A stretch of DNA of 64,000 bases, taken from Roseomonas aerilata DSM 19363 (GTDB lineage: Bacteria > Pseudomonadota > Alphaproteobacteria > Acetobacterales > Acetobacteraceae). Positions 29,073 to 39,262 of the stretch are shown here, piece by piece (position 1 is the stretch's first letter; each line of letters begins with the position of its first letter). The stretch is from the NCBI RefSeq assembly GCF_000711725.1, contig NZ_JONP01000022.1, positions 22,651-86,650 of the forward strand. Reading direction: 5' to 3'. The position numbers were made by a program, and so were the translations under genes. The notes below the pieces were generated by a model, which was given only the letters and a program-made list of their open reading frames with translations, made no database searches and had not been told where the DNA came from.

Positions 29073-30434
29073 TTATCCTGTGGAACGGGTGGCTTCCCGC
29101 ACCGGATCCCCCTGCGGGTCGGGCTCGGGCAGCAGGGCCTCGATCGCGGCGGCCATCCGCTCGGGCAGCGCCCCGGCATCCGCCGCGATCCGGGCGGCGG
29201 CCGAGGTCATGGACCGGGCCCGGTCGGCATCCGTTAGCACGGCCGCCGCCGCCTCGGCCAGCGCGGCGGCATCGGCCACCCGCAGGGCCGCGCCGGCGCC
29301 CACCATGCGCTCGGCGATCGCCGTGAAGTTCTCGGTATGCGGGCCGAGCAGCACCGGGCAGCCCAGCCGCGCGGCCTCCAGCGGGTTCTGCCCCCCATGC
29401 GGCACCAGCGATCCGCCGATCAGCGCCGCGCCCGCGAGGCGGTAGAGCAGGCCCAGCTCCCCGATCGTGTCGGCGACGTAGAGCTCCGTGGCCGTGCCCG
29501 GCAGCGCGCCTGCGGAGCGCAGCGCAACCGCCTCTGCCCCGATGGAGGGCGCCAGCTCGCGCGCCAGGGCCGGCCCGCGCTCCGGGTGCCGCGGGGCGAG
29601 GACCGTCAGCAGCCCCGGAAGGCGCGCGCGCAGTTCGGCATGCGCCGCCGCCACCTGCGCCTCCTCCCCAGGATGGGTGCTCGCGGCCAGCAGCACCGGC
29701 CGCCCGCCGATGGCCGAACGCAGCGCCGCGAGCGCCGGGCCGGGGGCGGGCAGGGGGCGGGCGGCGAATTTCAGGTTGCCCCAGGGCTGCGCCTCGGCGG
29801 CGCCGAGAGCCCGCAGTCGTGCCGCATCCGCCTCGCTCTGGGCGATCACCAGCCGGAAGGCGCCGAAGAGCCGCCGCGCCACCGCGGGCAACCGCCCCCA
29901 GCCGCGCGCCGAGCCCGCCGAGAGCCGCGCGTTCACCAGTGCCATCGGCACGCCACGCGCCTCGGCCGCCAGGATGAGGTTCGGCCAGATCTCGCTCTCG
30001 ATCAGCACCGCCGCGTCGGGCCGCCAGCCGTCGAGGAAGCGGGCGACATAGGCGGGCACGTCGAGCGGCACGAAGCGGTGGCGAAGGCGCGGGCGCAGCG
30101 CCGCCGGCAGCCGCGCCTCCAGCAGCCGGGCCGCGGTCAGCGTGCCGGTGGTCAGCAGGAAGTGCAGATCCGGCCGCGCCTCGGCCAGCGCTTCCAGCAG
30201 GGGAAGGGCGGATTGGCTCTCGCCGACGCTCGCCCCGTGCAGCCAGAGCAGCGGCCCCGCTGGGCGGTCCGCGCCCTCGCCGCGCCGCTCGGGCAGGCGC
30301 GCCGGATCCTCCTTGCCCCGCCGGGCGCGATGGCCAAGCCAGAGCGGCAGGACAGCGGCGCCGAGCCGGGTCGCGCCGCGCCAGGCGGCCAGCGGCAGGG
30401 CGGCGCGCCAGCCGCCGTCGGAGGGATCGCTCAA
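29073..30434 (-). CDS. waaA: 3-deoxy-D-manno-octulosonic acid (Kdo) transferase
   Basis: A 453-residue GT30 enzyme adding Kdo to lipid IVA. Signatures are LWLHGASVGESQSALPLLEAL (catalytic Glu), LIESEIWPNLILAAEARGVPMALVNARLS, LLAASTHPGEE and GGSLVPHGGQNPLEAARLGCPVLLGPHTENF. The start is TTG at 30434, overlapping the upstream TGA (TTGA), so translation is probably coupled to the DUF374 gene. Confidence 0.95.
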   Translation of the reverse strand: MSDPSDGGWRAALPLAAWRGATRLGAAVLPLWLGHRARRGKEDPARLPERRGEGADRPAGPLLWLHGASVGESQSALPLLEALAEARPDLHFLLTTGTLTAARLLEARLPAALRPRLRHRFVPLDVPAYVARFLDGWRPDAAVLIESEIWPNLILAAEARGVPMALVNARLSAGSARGWGRLPAVARRLFGAFRLVIAQSEADAARLRALGAAEAQPWGNLKFAARPLPAPGPALAALRSAIGGRPVLLAASTHPGEEAQVAAAHAELRARLPGLLTVLAPRHPERGPALARELAPSIGAEAVALRSAGALPGTATELYVADTIGELGLLYRLAGAALIGGSLVPHGGQNPLEAARLGCPVLLGPHTENFTAIAERMVGAGAALRVADAAALAEAAAAVLTDADRARSMTSAAARIAADAGALPERMAAAIEALLPEPDPQGDPVREATRSTG

Positions 30435-31264
30435 GCCGGCCGTGCCTCGTCCGGCAGGAGGTCGGTCCCCGCTGGAAGGGGCGGCGCGAACACGGGCGGC
30501 GCGCGGCCGGCAAGGGCCCGCGCCGCCGCCAGGGCGGCCTCCGCACCGGTGCCGCGGCGCACCGCCTCCGCCCAGGCATCGGCGGCGTCGCAGGCCTCGG
30601 TCAGCAGGGCCTCCACCGCGGCACGCCCGGCCTCGGCGGCCTCGGGCGGCACGGTGAAGGGGGCCATCAGCACCATCAGCCCGCGTCCGAAGGGCAGGGG
30701 GAACACAGCCTTGTCCCAGGAGCGGAGACGGATGCAGCGCGTCGTCGCGGCGCCGTAGGTGAAGACCGGCGCGCCGGAGAGGGCGGCGAGCTGCCCCACC
30801 CCCGTGGCCGCCACGCGCCGCGGCCCACGCGGCCCGTCCGGCGTGATCGCGACCACGCCCCGCCCGCGCAGCACCCGCAGCATCGTCCGCAGCGCCGCGC
30901 TGCCGCCCTTGGAGGAGCCGCCCTTGTCGCTGGAGCCGTGGATCGTCTCGAGCCCGAAGCGCGCGACGACGCCGCCGATGAAGACGCCGTCCCGATGGCG
31001 GGAGACGAGGACCTGCGGGTGCTTGGGCGCCAGCGCCGGGATGCGCCCGCGCATGGTCACCCAGAGGCCGGGGCCGAGGGTGATCCGCTCGTGCCAGAAG
31101 GCGAGGATGACCGGCCCCTCCGCCAGCCCGCCCCGCAGCGCCTCGGTCGCGGCATCGGCGGCCAGCGTCCAGCGCGTCGTGCGGAAGGCGAAGGCGACGT
31201 AGAGCCCCAGCAGCCGGGCGGCCAGGGAGAGGAAGCGCGGATGGCGCGTCAGCCGTTTGAGCAT
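30431..31264 (-). CDS. DUF374 lysophospholipid acyltransferase family protein
   Basis: A 277-residue protein with a hydrophobic N-terminus (LSLAARLLGLYVAFAF), then VILAFWHERITL (the H-E position of the acyltransferase site), VLVSRHRDGVFIGGVVARFG and GVVAITPDGPRGPRRVA. DUF374 genes sit beside waaA-lpxK in many Rhodospirillales and are thought to act in LPS or lipid A acylation; the acyl donor is unknown. ATG 31264 is preferred over an in-frame upstream start at 31318. Confidence 0.87.
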   Translation of the reverse strand: MLKRLTRHPRFLSLAARLLGLYVAFAFRTTRWTLAADAATEALRGGLAEGPVILAFWHERITLGPGLWVTMRGRIPALAPKHPQVLVSRHRDGVFIGGVVARFGLETIHGSSDKGGSSKGGSAALRTMLRVLRGRGVVAITPDGPRGPRRVAATGVGQLAALSGAPVFTYGAATTRCIRLRSWDKAVFPLPFGRGLMVLMAPFTVPPEAAEAGRAAVEALLTEACDAADAWAEAVRRGTGAEAALAAARALAGRAPPVFAPPLPAGTDLLPDEARPA

Positions 31265-31337
31265 GAGGTGCGGGCCATGGCGAGGCGCGCCCCTAGCACG
31301 CGGCCGCGCGGACGTCACGCCGGGGGGATGGCGGGCC

Positions 31338-31763
31338 CTAAAGCAGCCCGAGGTCGAGCAGGGCGCGGCGCAGCTTCGGCGGCAGGTCCTCGATTCCCTC
31401 CGCCCCGACCTCGCCGGCCGCGAGGTCCGGCGGGGCCGCCACCGCCTCCAGGTAGCGCCAGCCCTGGAAGGGCTTCATCGGGCGCGGATGCACCTCCACC
31501 AGCCCCGGCTCCAGCACGAGCGCGGTGGCGGCGGTGCCGTCCGCCCGCTGCACCGGCTCGATCGCGACGATCCGCTGCCGAACCCGCAGCACGCCCGCCA
31601 CCACCCAGTAGATGGAGCCGCCCCTGAGGATTTCGGGCGCGCGCTTCGGCGTCATGCGGGTGACGTGGCGCAGGCCCTCCGGGCCCCCGGCGCGCGCGGC
31701 CTGGCCGCGGCGCATCGCCTCCACGTCCTTCGGCCCCACGGCCAACTTGATGAGGTGCAGCAC
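31338..31763 (-). CDS. DUF1489 family protein
   Basis: A 141-residue protein matching DUF1489: VLHLIKLAVGPKDVEAMRRGQ at the start, RHVTRMTPKRAPEILRGGSIYWVV, RQRIVAIEP and PFQGWRYLEAVAAPPDL. The family is cytoplasmic and uncharacterised, confined largely to alphaproteobacteria. The GTG at 31763 fits the family N-terminus better than the longer reading starting at 31874, which would overlap the chemoreceptor start. Confidence 0.83.
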   Translation of the reverse strand: MLHLIKLAVGPKDVEAMRRGQAARAGGPEGLRHVTRMTPKRAPEILRGGSIYWVVAGVLRVRQRIVAIEPVQRADGTAATALVLEPGLVEVHPRPMKPFQGWRYLEAVAAPPDLAAGEVGAEGIEDLPPKLRRALLDLGLL

Positions 31764-31858
31764 GCCCCGCGATCTGCGCCATCGGGGCCCCAATCGCAAG
31801 CGCGCGCGGTTCCGCCCGACAGGGCTCATTATCCCTGGATTAGGGATTCGGGCGTGAA

Positions 31859-34210
31859 ATGACGGCAGATCCACAGCGGAGCCGTTTGCGGAACATGCGC
31901 GCTTTCCAAAACCTATCCGTCGCCCGAAAGCTCGGCGCGACGGCGGGCCTCGCCCTTCTCCTTCTGTCCGGGCTGGTCGGGATCGTTTGGACCGAGCTGC
32001 GGGAGATGAACGAGCAGCAGGCCGGCATGACCACCGCCTCCAACGTCGTCTCCCTCGTGGAGCAGGCGGGGGCGAGCGCGGGCCGGGCCCCGGTCGCGGA
32101 GTCCGACCTCAGCAACGCCCAGACCCTGGCCGCCGCGCAGAAGTCCGCGGCGGAGGGCCAGGCCGCCCTGGCGACCGCCGCCGAGCTGGCCGAGAAGGCT
32201 GCCGCCCTGACCAGCCTGACCGCGGCGCGGGACGCCGCTCGGGCGGCCATCCCTCCCATCCAGGCCTATGGCGCCGCCATCTCGCGCATGCTGGCGGCCC
32301 GCGCCCGCATGATCGAGGCGCGCGACGAGCGGCTGTACCGCGTGAACGGCGAGTTCGACCAGGGCATGGAGGCCGTGCTCGGCGCCCTCGAGTTCGAGGT
32401 GCCGGACCGCAGCCAGATGGACGAGATCCGCGCCCGCGTGATCACCTTCAGCAACGGCGTGAACGAGGCGCGGCTGGCCGTGCAGCGCTACCTCGTGACC
32501 GGCGAGGACGCGCAGGCCCGGCGCACCCGGCGGGCGCTGGCGCAGCAGCGCGTGCACCTGCGCGGCGTGCAGTCCTTCACGCTTTCCCCCCGCCTGAAGG
32601 AGGACGTCGAACGCATCGCGACCATGGCCGCCAACCTGTCCGAGGCTTCCGAGACCATCCTCCAGACCGTCGCCGACCTCGCGAAGATCCGTAAGGAGGA
32701 GGCCGAGCCCGCGAGCAAGGCCGCCCGCGAGGCCCTGGCGGAGGCGAACCGCCTCCTGCACGAGGACCAGGTCGAGCGCCGCGCCCTCATGGAAGGCGCG
32801 ATGGGCAGCGTGGAGAGCTTCACCCTTCTGATCGGCGGCGCCGTGGCGCTGATCCTGCTGATCTCCTCCTGGGCCAGTGCGCGGGCGATCGGCGCGCCGC
32901 TGCGCCGGGCCGCGGTGCGGGTGCGGGCCATCGCCTCGGGCGACACCTCGCCCCCGACGCCGGCCGAGATCACCGACGGCACCCGGCGCGACGAGACCGG
33001 ACGCATCGCCGCCGCCCTTGAGGAGCTGCGCGGCACGGTCGGCCGCGCCTTCGGCCAGGCGCAGATGATCGAGCAGATGCCGCTCGGCCTGATGGCCGCC
33101 GACCCCTCGCTGCACGTGACCCATGTGAACGCCGAGATGGGCACGGTGCTGGCCCGCCTCGGGATCGAGGGGCCGGTGCTCGGCCAGTCGATCGACGCCC
33201 TGCCGGTCAGGGGCCTGGCCGAGCTTCGCGGCGTGCTGGCCGACCCCGCGGCGCTGCCGCACCGTGCCCGGCTGCGCGCCGGCTCGGAGGTGGTGGACCT
33301 GCAGGCCTCCGCCATCCGCGACGGCAGCGGTGCCTATGCCGGCCCGATGCTGACCTGGCGCCTGGCGACCGAGGAGGCCCGGCTGGCCGATACCTTCGAG
33401 GCCGAGGTGGGCGCCGTGGTGCAGAGCCTGGCGGGCGAGGTCGAGTCGCTCCGCCGCGCCGCCGGCGGTGTGCACGAGACCGCCGGCCGCTCCGGCCGTG
33501 AGGCCGCCGAGGTGGCGGAGGTGGCCGCCCGCGCCAGCGGGGAGGTCGGGGCCGTCGCCGCCGCCGCCGAGGAGATGGCCGCCTCCATCACCGAGATCAC
33601 CCGCCGGGTGGCCGAGGCCGCGGAGGTCGCCGCCCAGGCGGTGTCCGAGGCGCGGGCGACCGACGGCACGGTGCGCGGCCTGTCCGACAGCGCGGCCCGG
33701 ATCGGGGACGTGGTGCGGCTGATTGGCGACATCGCGGGGCAGACGAACCTGCTGGCGCTGAACGCCACGATCGAGGCGGCGCGGGCGGGCGAGGCGGGCC
33801 GCGGCTTCGCGGTGGTGGCGAGCGAGGTGAAGACGCTGGCTGCCCAGACCGCCAAGGCCACCGAGGAAATCTCCATCCAGATCCAGCAGATGCAGGCCGC
33901 GACGAACGGCGCGGTCGAGGCCATCCGCGGCATCGGGGCGACTGTGGAGCGCACCAGCGGCATCGCGACCGCGATCGCCGCCGCGGTGGAGGAGCAGGGC
34001 GCGACCACCCGCGAGATCGCCCGCAGCGCCACCGAGGTGGCCGGGGGCACGGACCGGGTGAACACCGCCATCGCCGGCGTCCGCGCCGCCGCCGAGGAGA
34101 CGGGGAGCGCGGCCGGAGCCATGCTGACCGCCACCGAGACGCTGGCCAGCCAGACCGCAATCCTGCGCGAGAAGTCCGAGGGCTTCCTCCGAGGGGTGCG
34201 CGCCGCCTGA
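31859..34210 (+). CDS. methyl-accepting chemotaxis protein
   Basis: A 783-residue chemoreceptor. TM1 is near residues 25-45, with a helical periplasmic domain (about 46-315), TM2 ([20 protein letters not shown], near 320-340), a HAMP-like stretch, a PAS-like segment ([23 protein letters not shown], near 405) and the signalling hairpin near 630-660 with [34 protein letters not shown]. It relays an unknown signal to CheA. An internal ATG at 31895 is an alternative start. No che genes are adjacent. Confidence 0.93.
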   Translation: MTADPQRSRLRNMRAFQNLSVARKLGATAGLALLLLSGLVGIVWTELREMNEQQAGMTTASNVVSLVEQAGASAGRAPVAESDLSNAQTLAAAQKSAAEGQAALATAAELAEKAAALTSLTAARDAARAAIPPIQAYGAAISRMLAARARMIEARDERLYRVNGEFDQGMEAVLGALEFEVPDRSQMDEIRARVITFSNGVNEARLAVQRYLVTGEDAQARRTRRALAQQRVHLRGVQSFTLSPRLKEDVERIATMAANLSEASETILQTVADLAKIRKEEAEPASKAAREALAEANRLLHEDQVERRALMEGAMGSVESFTLLIGGAVALILLISSWASARAIGAPLRRAAVRVRAIASGDTSPPTPAEITDGTRRDETGRIAAALEELRGTVGRAFGQAQMIEQMPLGLMAADPSLHVTHVNAEMGTVLARLGIEGPVLGQSIDALPVRGLAELRGVLADPAALPHRARLRAGSEVVDLQASAIRDGSGAYAGPMLTWRLATEEARLADTFEAEVGAVVQSLAGEVESLRRAAGGVHETAGRSGREAAEVAEVAARASGEVGAVAAAAEEMAASITEITRRVAEAAEVAAQAVSEARATDGTVRGLSDSAARIGDVVRLIGDIAGQTNLLALNATIEAARAGEAGRGFAVVASEVKTLAAQTAKATEEISIQIQQMQAATNGAVEAIRGIGATVERTSGIATAIAAAVEEQGATTREIARSATEVAGGTDRVNTAIAGVRAAAEETGSAAGAMLTATETLASQTAILREKSEGFLRGVRAA

Positions 34211-34308
34211 GGTGCCTCGCCGATCCGCCCCCCGCTTGCGTCCGGGGGCGGATCGGCCCATCTGCGGCCCGCCGTTCCCGGCGAGGGGTGCCGGCGGAGG
34301 GTTGTTGC

Positions 34309-35316
34309 ATGAGTTATCGGATCGCGGTGGCCGCGGCCCCCGGGCAGATGGGACGCGAGATCGTCAAGACCTTGGCGGAGCGGGACTTTCCCACCGCCTC
34401 GTTCGCCGCCCTGGCCTCGGGCCGTGCCGTCGGCGGCGCCATGTCGCATGGCGAGCGGAACCTGGTGGTGGAGGCGGTCGAGCGCCACGACTGGGCGGGG
34501 ACCGACCTTCTCTTTATGGCCCCCGGCACGCCCGCGCCGGTGCTGCTGGCCCGCCGGGCCGTGGCGGCCGGCTGCACCGTGGTCGACGCGACCGGCATGA
34601 GCGACCCCGACGCCCCCGTGGTAGTGCCGGAGGTGAATCCCGGCGCGCTGGCCGGGAACCCACGGATTGTTGCTAACCCTGTCTCGGGCGCCATCCTGAT
34701 GGCGATGGCGCTCCATCCCCTGCAGGCGCTGGGCGGCCTCCTCCGGGTGGTCGCGACCTCGCTCCAGCCCGTCTCGGGCGCCGGGCGGGACGCCATGGAC
34801 GAGCTGTTCAGCCAGACCCGCGGCGTCTTCGTGAACGACACGGCGAGCCCCGAGCAGTTCACCAAGCCGATCGCCTTCAACCTCATCCCCCATATCGGCG
34901 CCTTCGGCGAGGACGGCCGGACGGAGGAGGAGGAGGCCATCGCGGAGGACCTGCCGCGCCTGCTGGGCGGTGATTTCCCTGTCACCGCCACCTGCGTGCG
35001 CGTGCCGGTCTTCATCGGCCAGTCCGTCGCGGTGCAGGTCGTGTTCGACCGGCCGATCGACGAGGCCGAGGCGCGGGAGGCCATCCGCGGCGCCCCCGGC
35101 CTTACGCTGCTCGACCGGCGGGACGACGGCGGCTACGTCACCCCGCTCGAAACGGTGGGGGAGGACCCGGTCTTCGTCTCGCGACTCCGGCTGGACGCGG
35201 CGGTGCCGAACGCCCTCTTGCTCTGGTGCGCGGCGGACAACATGCGCAAGGGCGGGGCCCTGAACGCCGTTCAGATCGCCGAGGAACTCGATCGGCGGGG
35301 CGCGCTCGGCCGCTGA
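34309..35316 (+). CDS. aspartate-semialdehyde dehydrogenase-like protein lacking catalytic Cys and His
   Basis: A 335-residue protein with the ASADH layout: an N-terminal nucleotide-binding motif (IAVAAAPGQMGREIVKTL), VVDATGMSDPDAPVVVPEVNP, the SLQPVSGAGRDAMDEL helix and the substrate arginine in CVRVPV. The catalytic NCST motif reads VSGA (Ser126 in place of Cys) and the catalytic His of GH(S/T) is Gln237. It is therefore unlikely to be an active ASADH and resembles the Usg-1-type paralogues. ATG 34309 has GGAGG about eight bases upstream. It lies between a chemoreceptor and sdhC. Confidence 0.85.
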   Translation: MSYRIAVAAAPGQMGREIVKTLAERDFPTASFAALASGRAVGGAMSHGERNLVVEAVERHDWAGTDLLFMAPGTPAPVLLARRAVAAGCTVVDATGMSDPDAPVVVPEVNPGALAGNPRIVANPVSGAILMAMALHPLQALGGLLRVVATSLQPVSGAGRDAMDELFSQTRGVFVNDTASPEQFTKPIAFNLIPHIGAFGEDGRTEEEEAIAEDLPRLLGGDFPVTATCVRVPVFIGQSVAVQVVFDRPIDEAEAREAIRGAPGLTLLDRRDDGGYVTPLETVGEDPVFVSRLRLDAAVPNALLLWCAADNMRKGGALNAVQIAEELDRRGALGR

Positions 35317-35363
35317 GGCGGCCGCTACTTGCGACCTCTTCGCAATGCCTTGATTCCGTGCGA

Positions 35364-35392
35364 TTGACGCTTCGCCGTGCCGCACCATAAAA
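35364..35392 (+). promoter_or_regulatory. sigma-70-type promoter for sdhCDAB
   Basis: TTGACG, 17-bp spacer, ATAAAA, placed 58 bp before the sdhC ATG in a gap that is otherwise free of coding. Confidence 0.5.
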
Positions 35393-35449
35393 GCGGCAGC
35401 CGGTTGCCGAACTGTCACAGGCCCGGCCGCAACCCACGCAGGACGGCGC

Positions 35450-35902
35450 ATGGCAGAGAATCACCACGACGCGCGCGAGGCCACGATGGTGGGTCGCCGC
35501 ACGGACGGCACCCTCGTCCGCCGCCCGCTTTCCCCGCATCTGCAGGTCTACGACATGCTGCAGATGACCAGCGCCACGTCGATTATGCACCGGATCACCG
35601 GCAGCGCCTGGTCGGTCGGGCTGGTCTTCTTCGTGTGGTGGATCGTGGCCTTGGCCTCGGGCCCCGCCGCCTACGCCAACGTGCAGTGGTTCATGGGCAG
35701 CTTCATCGGCGTGATCCTGCTCTTCGGCCTCAGTGCGGCGATCTGGTACCACACGCTCGCCGGCGTCCGGCACCTCTACTGGGATGCCGGCTACGGCTAC
35801 GACATCCCCACCACCTATCGCACCGGCTGGGCCGTGATCATCGGCACGGGGGTGCTGACCGTGCTGACCTGGGTCGTCGTCGCGATCGCCTGGGCGTCGT
35901 GA
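35450..35902 (+). CDS. sdhC: succinate dehydrogenase cytochrome b556 subunit
   Basis: A 150-residue membrane anchor of complex II. It has RPLSPHLQVYDM, the quinone-site SIMHRITGSAW and the heme-ligand helix AAIWYHTLAGVRHLYWD, with three membrane helices. It is the first gene of sdhCDAB, and a good promoter lies just upstream. Confidence 0.95.
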   Translation: MAENHHDAREATMVGRRTDGTLVRRPLSPHLQVYDMLQMTSATSIMHRITGSAWSVGLVFFVWWIVALASGPAAYANVQWFMGSFIGVILLFGLSAAIWYHTLAGVRHLYWDAGYGYDIPTTYRTGWAVIIGTGVLTVLTWVVVAIAWAS

Positions 35903-35915
35903 GAGGGCCTGACCG

Positions 35916-36332
35916 ATGAGCGAGAACTACCCCTCCACCACCGCCCACCAGCCCCGCCTGCAGACGCCGCTCGGCCGCGTTCGGCAGAACGGCTCCGCCA
36001 AGAGCGGGACGCATCACTGGTGGATGCAGCGCGTCACCTCCATCGCGCTGCTGCCGCTGATGCTCTGGTTCATCATCGGCATCGCCTCCCATGCCGGCGC
36101 TCCCTATGAGGAGATCGCGCGCTGGGTGGGGCGGCCCTTCAACGCCGTGCTCATGTTGTTGCTGATCGGCATCGGCTTCTACCATACCGCCGGCGGCCTG
36201 CAGGTGGTGATCGAGGACTACATCCGCCCCGAGCGCAGCGCGATGGTGGCGGGCCTGCTCATCCGCGGCGCCTGCTGGGTCTTCGGCCTGCTCTGCGCCC
36301 TCTCGGTGCTGCGGCTGGCGGTGGCCGGCTGA
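35916..36332 (+). CDS. sdhD: succinate dehydrogenase hydrophobic membrane anchor subunit
   Basis: A 138-residue anchor with three membrane helices. GTHHWWMQRVTSIALLPLMLWF and FYHTAGGLQVVIEDYI (heme b ligand His and quinone-site Asp/Tyr region) match SdhD. It is followed by an unusually long 258-bp gap before sdhA. Confidence 0.94.
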   Translation: MSENYPSTTAHQPRLQTPLGRVRQNGSAKSGTHHWWMQRVTSIALLPLMLWFIIGIASHAGAPYEEIARWVGRPFNAVLMLLLIGIGFYHTAGGLQVVIEDYIRPERSAMVAGLLIRGACWVFGLLCALSVLRLAVAG

Positions 36333-36590
36333 TGCGCCCCGCGCGGTGCCGGCCTGCCCCTCCGGGCACTCCCCACCGCGCGATGGCACCCTATATCAGT
36401 GATGAAGCCGGGCAGCCCACCGCCCGGCCCCGCCCCCGGCGGCGCCTTGCGGCCCTTGCCCCGTGGCGAGCGGCCCGGCCCTTCCTCGGGCAAGACAGAA
36501 CCCGCGCCCAAGACGGCGCAGCGAACCGCGCCCGTAACGGCGCCATGAACCCCGCGCCGGCGACGGCGCCATGACCCACGAGAGCCAGCG
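36333..36590 (+). other. gap inside sdh operon (between sdhD and sdhA)
   Basis: A plus-strand frame of 80 codons opens at the ATG overlapping the sdhD stop (36,332), but its product is Arg/Pro/Ala-rich without recognisable features, so I do not call it. Near the end the stretch GGCGCCATGA occurs twice about 30 bp apart, giving a short direct repeat before the sdhA start. Confidence 0.4.
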
Positions 36591-38417
36591 ATGAACGCCA
36601 TCAGCCAGCCGCCCCGCCCTGGGATCAACGGGGCAGCCTATCGCATCGTGGACCACACCTATGACGTGGTGGTGGTCGGCGCCGGCGGCGCGGGCCTCCG
36701 TGCCACCTTCGGGATGGGCGAGGCCGGCCTCAAGACCGCCTGCATCACGAAGGTCTTCCCCACCCGCTCCCACACCGTGGCCGCCCAGGGCGGCGTCGGC
36801 GCCGCGCTCGGCAACATGGGCGAGGACGACTGGCGCTGGCACATGTACGACACCGTGAAGGGGTCGGACTGGCTCGGCGACCAGGATGCCATCGAGTACA
36901 TGTGCCGCGAGGCCATCCCGGCGATCATCGAGCTCGAGCACTACGGCGTGCCCTTCTCCCGCACCGAGGACGGCAAGATCTACCAGCGGCCCTTCGGCGG
37001 CCACATGCAGGACTACGGCAAGACGCCGGCCATGCGCGCCTGCGCCGCCGCCGACCGCACCGGCCACGCGATCCTGCACACGCTCTACCAGCAGTCGCTG
37101 AAGCACAACTGCGAGTTCTTCGTGGAGTACTTCGCCCTCGACCTGATTATGGACGAGGAGGGCGCCTGCCGCGGCGTCATGGCCTGGTGCCTCGAGGACG
37201 GCTCGATCCACCGCTTCCGCGCCCAGACCGTGGTGATGGCGACGGGCGGCTACGGCCGCGCCTACTTCTCCTGCACCTCCGCCCATACCTGCACGGGTGA
37301 CGGCGGCGGCATGGTGCTGCGCGCCGGCCTGCCGCTGCAGGACAATGAGTTCGTGCAGTTCCACCCGACGGGCATCTACGGCTCGGGCTGCCTCGTGACC
37401 GAGGGCGCCCGCGGCGAGGGCGGCTACCTCACGAACTCCGAGGGCGAGCGCTTCATGGAGCGCTACGCGCCGACGGCGAAGGACCTGGCGTCCCGCGACG
37501 TCGTCTCGCGCGCCATGTCGATGGAGATCCGCGAGGGCCGCGGCGTCGGCCCGCAGAAGGACCATATCCACCTGCACCTCGAGCATCTCGGCGCCGAGCT
37601 ACTGCACGAGCGCCTGCCCGGCATCTCCGAGACGGCGAAGATCTTCGCCGGCGTGGACGTGACGAAGGAGCCGATCCCGATGCTCCCGACCGTCCACTAC
37701 AACATGGGCGGCATCCCCACGAACATCCATTGCGAGGTGCTGCGCCCGACCGCGACCGACCAGGACGCGACCGTGCCCGGCCTGATGGCGGTGGGCGAGG
37801 CGGCCTGCGTCTCCGTCCACGGCGCGAACCGCCTCGGCACCAACTCGCTGCTCGACCTCGTCGTGTTTGGCCGCGCCGCCGCGCACCGCGCGAAGGAGAC
37901 CATCCGCTCCAGCGTCGCCCAGGCGCCGCTTCCCGCCGGCGCCGGCGAGAACGCGCTGTCCCGCCTCGACCGCGTCCGCCACGCCAAGGGCGGAACCTCG
38001 GTCGCCGAGCTGCGCGGCCGGATGCAGCGCACGATGCAGGAGCACGCCGCCGTCTTCCGCACCTCCGAGCTGCTCAAGGAGGGCGTGGAGAAGATGGACA
38101 AGGTGGCGCAGGGCTACAGCGACATCCGCATCGCCGACCGCAGCCTCATCTGGAACAGCGACCTCGTCGAGGCGATGGAGCTGGACAACCTCATCGGCAA
38201 CGCGCTGACGACGGTTGCCGGCGCCGAGGCCCGGCACGAGTCCCGCGGCGCCCACGCGCACGAGGACTACCCCGAGCGCGACGACCAGAACTGGATGAAG
38301 CACACGCTGGCCTGGGTGAACGACCAGTACAAGGTGCGGCTCGACTATCGCGACGTGAAGATGCGGACCCTCACCAACGAGGTCCAGGTCTTCCCGCCCA
38401 AGGCCCGCGTCTACTAA
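36591..38417 (+). CDS. sdhA: succinate dehydrogenase flavoprotein subunit
   Basis: A 608-residue FAD subunit oxidising succinate to fumarate. It has [17 protein letters not shown] (FAD-binding), the covalent flavin site [16 protein letters not shown] (His), [22 protein letters not shown] (active site), [22 protein letters not shown] and a conserved C-terminal [24 protein letters not shown]. Full length and intact. Confidence 0.98.
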   Translation: MNAISQPPRPGINGAAYRIVDHTYDVVVVGAGGAGLRATFGMGEAGLKTACITKVFPTRSHTVAAQGGVGAALGNMGEDDWRWHMYDTVKGSDWLGDQDAIEYMCREAIPAIIELEHYGVPFSRTEDGKIYQRPFGGHMQDYGKTPAMRACAAADRTGHAILHTLYQQSLKHNCEFFVEYFALDLIMDEEGACRGVMAWCLEDGSIHRFRAQTVVMATGGYGRAYFSCTSAHTCTGDGGGMVLRAGLPLQDNEFVQFHPTGIYGSGCLVTEGARGEGGYLTNSEGERFMERYAPTAKDLASRDVVSRAMSMEIREGRGVGPQKDHIHLHLEHLGAELLHERLPGISETAKIFAGVDVTKEPIPMLPTVHYNMGGIPTNIHCEVLRPTATDQDATVPGLMAVGEAACVSVHGANRLGTNSLLDLVVFGRAAAHRAKETIRSSVAQAPLPAGAGENALSRLDRVRHAKGGTSVAELRGRMQRTMQEHAAVFRTSELLKEGVEKMDKVAQGYSDIRIADRSLIWNSDLVEAMELDNLIGNALTTVAGAEARHESRGAHAHEDYPERDDQNWMKHTLAWVNDQYKVRLDYRDVKMRTLTNEVQVFPPKARVY

Positions 38418-38475
38418 GGGCGTGGTTCACCACGCCCAAGCCCCCTTGATCGCGCTCTAGGAAGCCCCGGAACCC

Positions 38476-39258
38476 ATGGCGACCTTCACCCTCCCGAAGA
38501 ACAGCACGATCGGCACCGGCCAGACCTACAAGGCCGAGGCCGACGCCACCAACGTGCGCTCCTTCAAGATCTACCGCTGGGACCCGGACACGGGCGAGAA
38601 CCCGCGGATGGACACCTACGAGATCGATCTCGACAAGTGCGGCCCGATGGTCCTGGACGCGCTGATCAAGATCAAGAACGAGGTGGACACCACGCTCACC
38701 TTCCGGCGCTCCTGCCGCGAGGGCATCTGCGGCTCCTGCTCGATGAACATCGACGGGCTGAACACCCTTGCCTGCCTCAAGCCCATTGAGGACGTGCTGG
38801 GCGAGGTGCGGATCAACCCGCTGCCGCATATGCCCGTGGTGAAGGACCTGGTGCCGGATCTCGGCCAGATCTACGCCCAGCTCACCTCCATCCAGCCCTG
38901 GCTGAAGGCCGACACGGCGCCCCCGCCGGACAGCGAACGCCTGCAGTCCAAGGAGGAGCGCGCCAAGCTCGACGGGCTGTGGGAGTGCATCCTCTGCTTC
39001 TGCTGCACGACCTCCTGCCCCTCCTACTGGTGGAACGGCGATCGCTATCTTGGCCCGGCCGTGCTGCTCCAGGCCTATCGCTGGATCGCCGACAGCCGCG
39101 ACGAGTACACGGGCGAGCGCCTGGACCAGCTTCAGGACCCGTTCCGCCTTTATCGCTGCCACACGATCATGAACTGCGCCCGGACCTGCCCGAAGGGGCT
39201 GAATCCGGCGGAGGCGATCGGCCACATCAAGACCCTGCTGGTCGAGCGCGATCGCTGA
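38476..39258 (+). CDS. sdhB: succinate dehydrogenase iron-sulfur subunit
   Basis: A 260-residue subunit with three Fe-S clusters. The 2Fe-2S site is in [15 protein letters not shown] with a later Cys (TLACLKP). The 4Fe-4S and 3Fe-4S sites are in [16 protein letters not shown] and [17 protein letters not shown]. Its TGA lies only four bases before the probable CTG start of the next gene. Confidence 0.98.
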   Translation: MATFTLPKNSTIGTGQTYKAEADATNVRSFKIYRWDPDTGENPRMDTYEIDLDKCGPMVLDALIKIKNEVDTTLTFRRSCREGICGSCSMNIDGLNTLACLKPIEDVLGEVRINPLPHMPVVKDLVPDLGQIYAQLTSIQPWLKADTAPPPDSERLQSKEERAKLDGLWECILCFCCTTSCPSYWWNGDRYLGPAVLLQAYRWIADSRDEYTGERLDQLQDPFRLYRCHTIMNCARTCPKGLNPAEAIGHIKTLLVERDR

Positions 39259-39262
39259 TCGG

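Noticed and set aside
36332..36574. 80-codon ORF between sdhD and sdhA
   Set aside because: It overlaps the sdhD stop neatly, but the product is only Arg/Pro/Ala with no recognisable motif; kept as a gap description.
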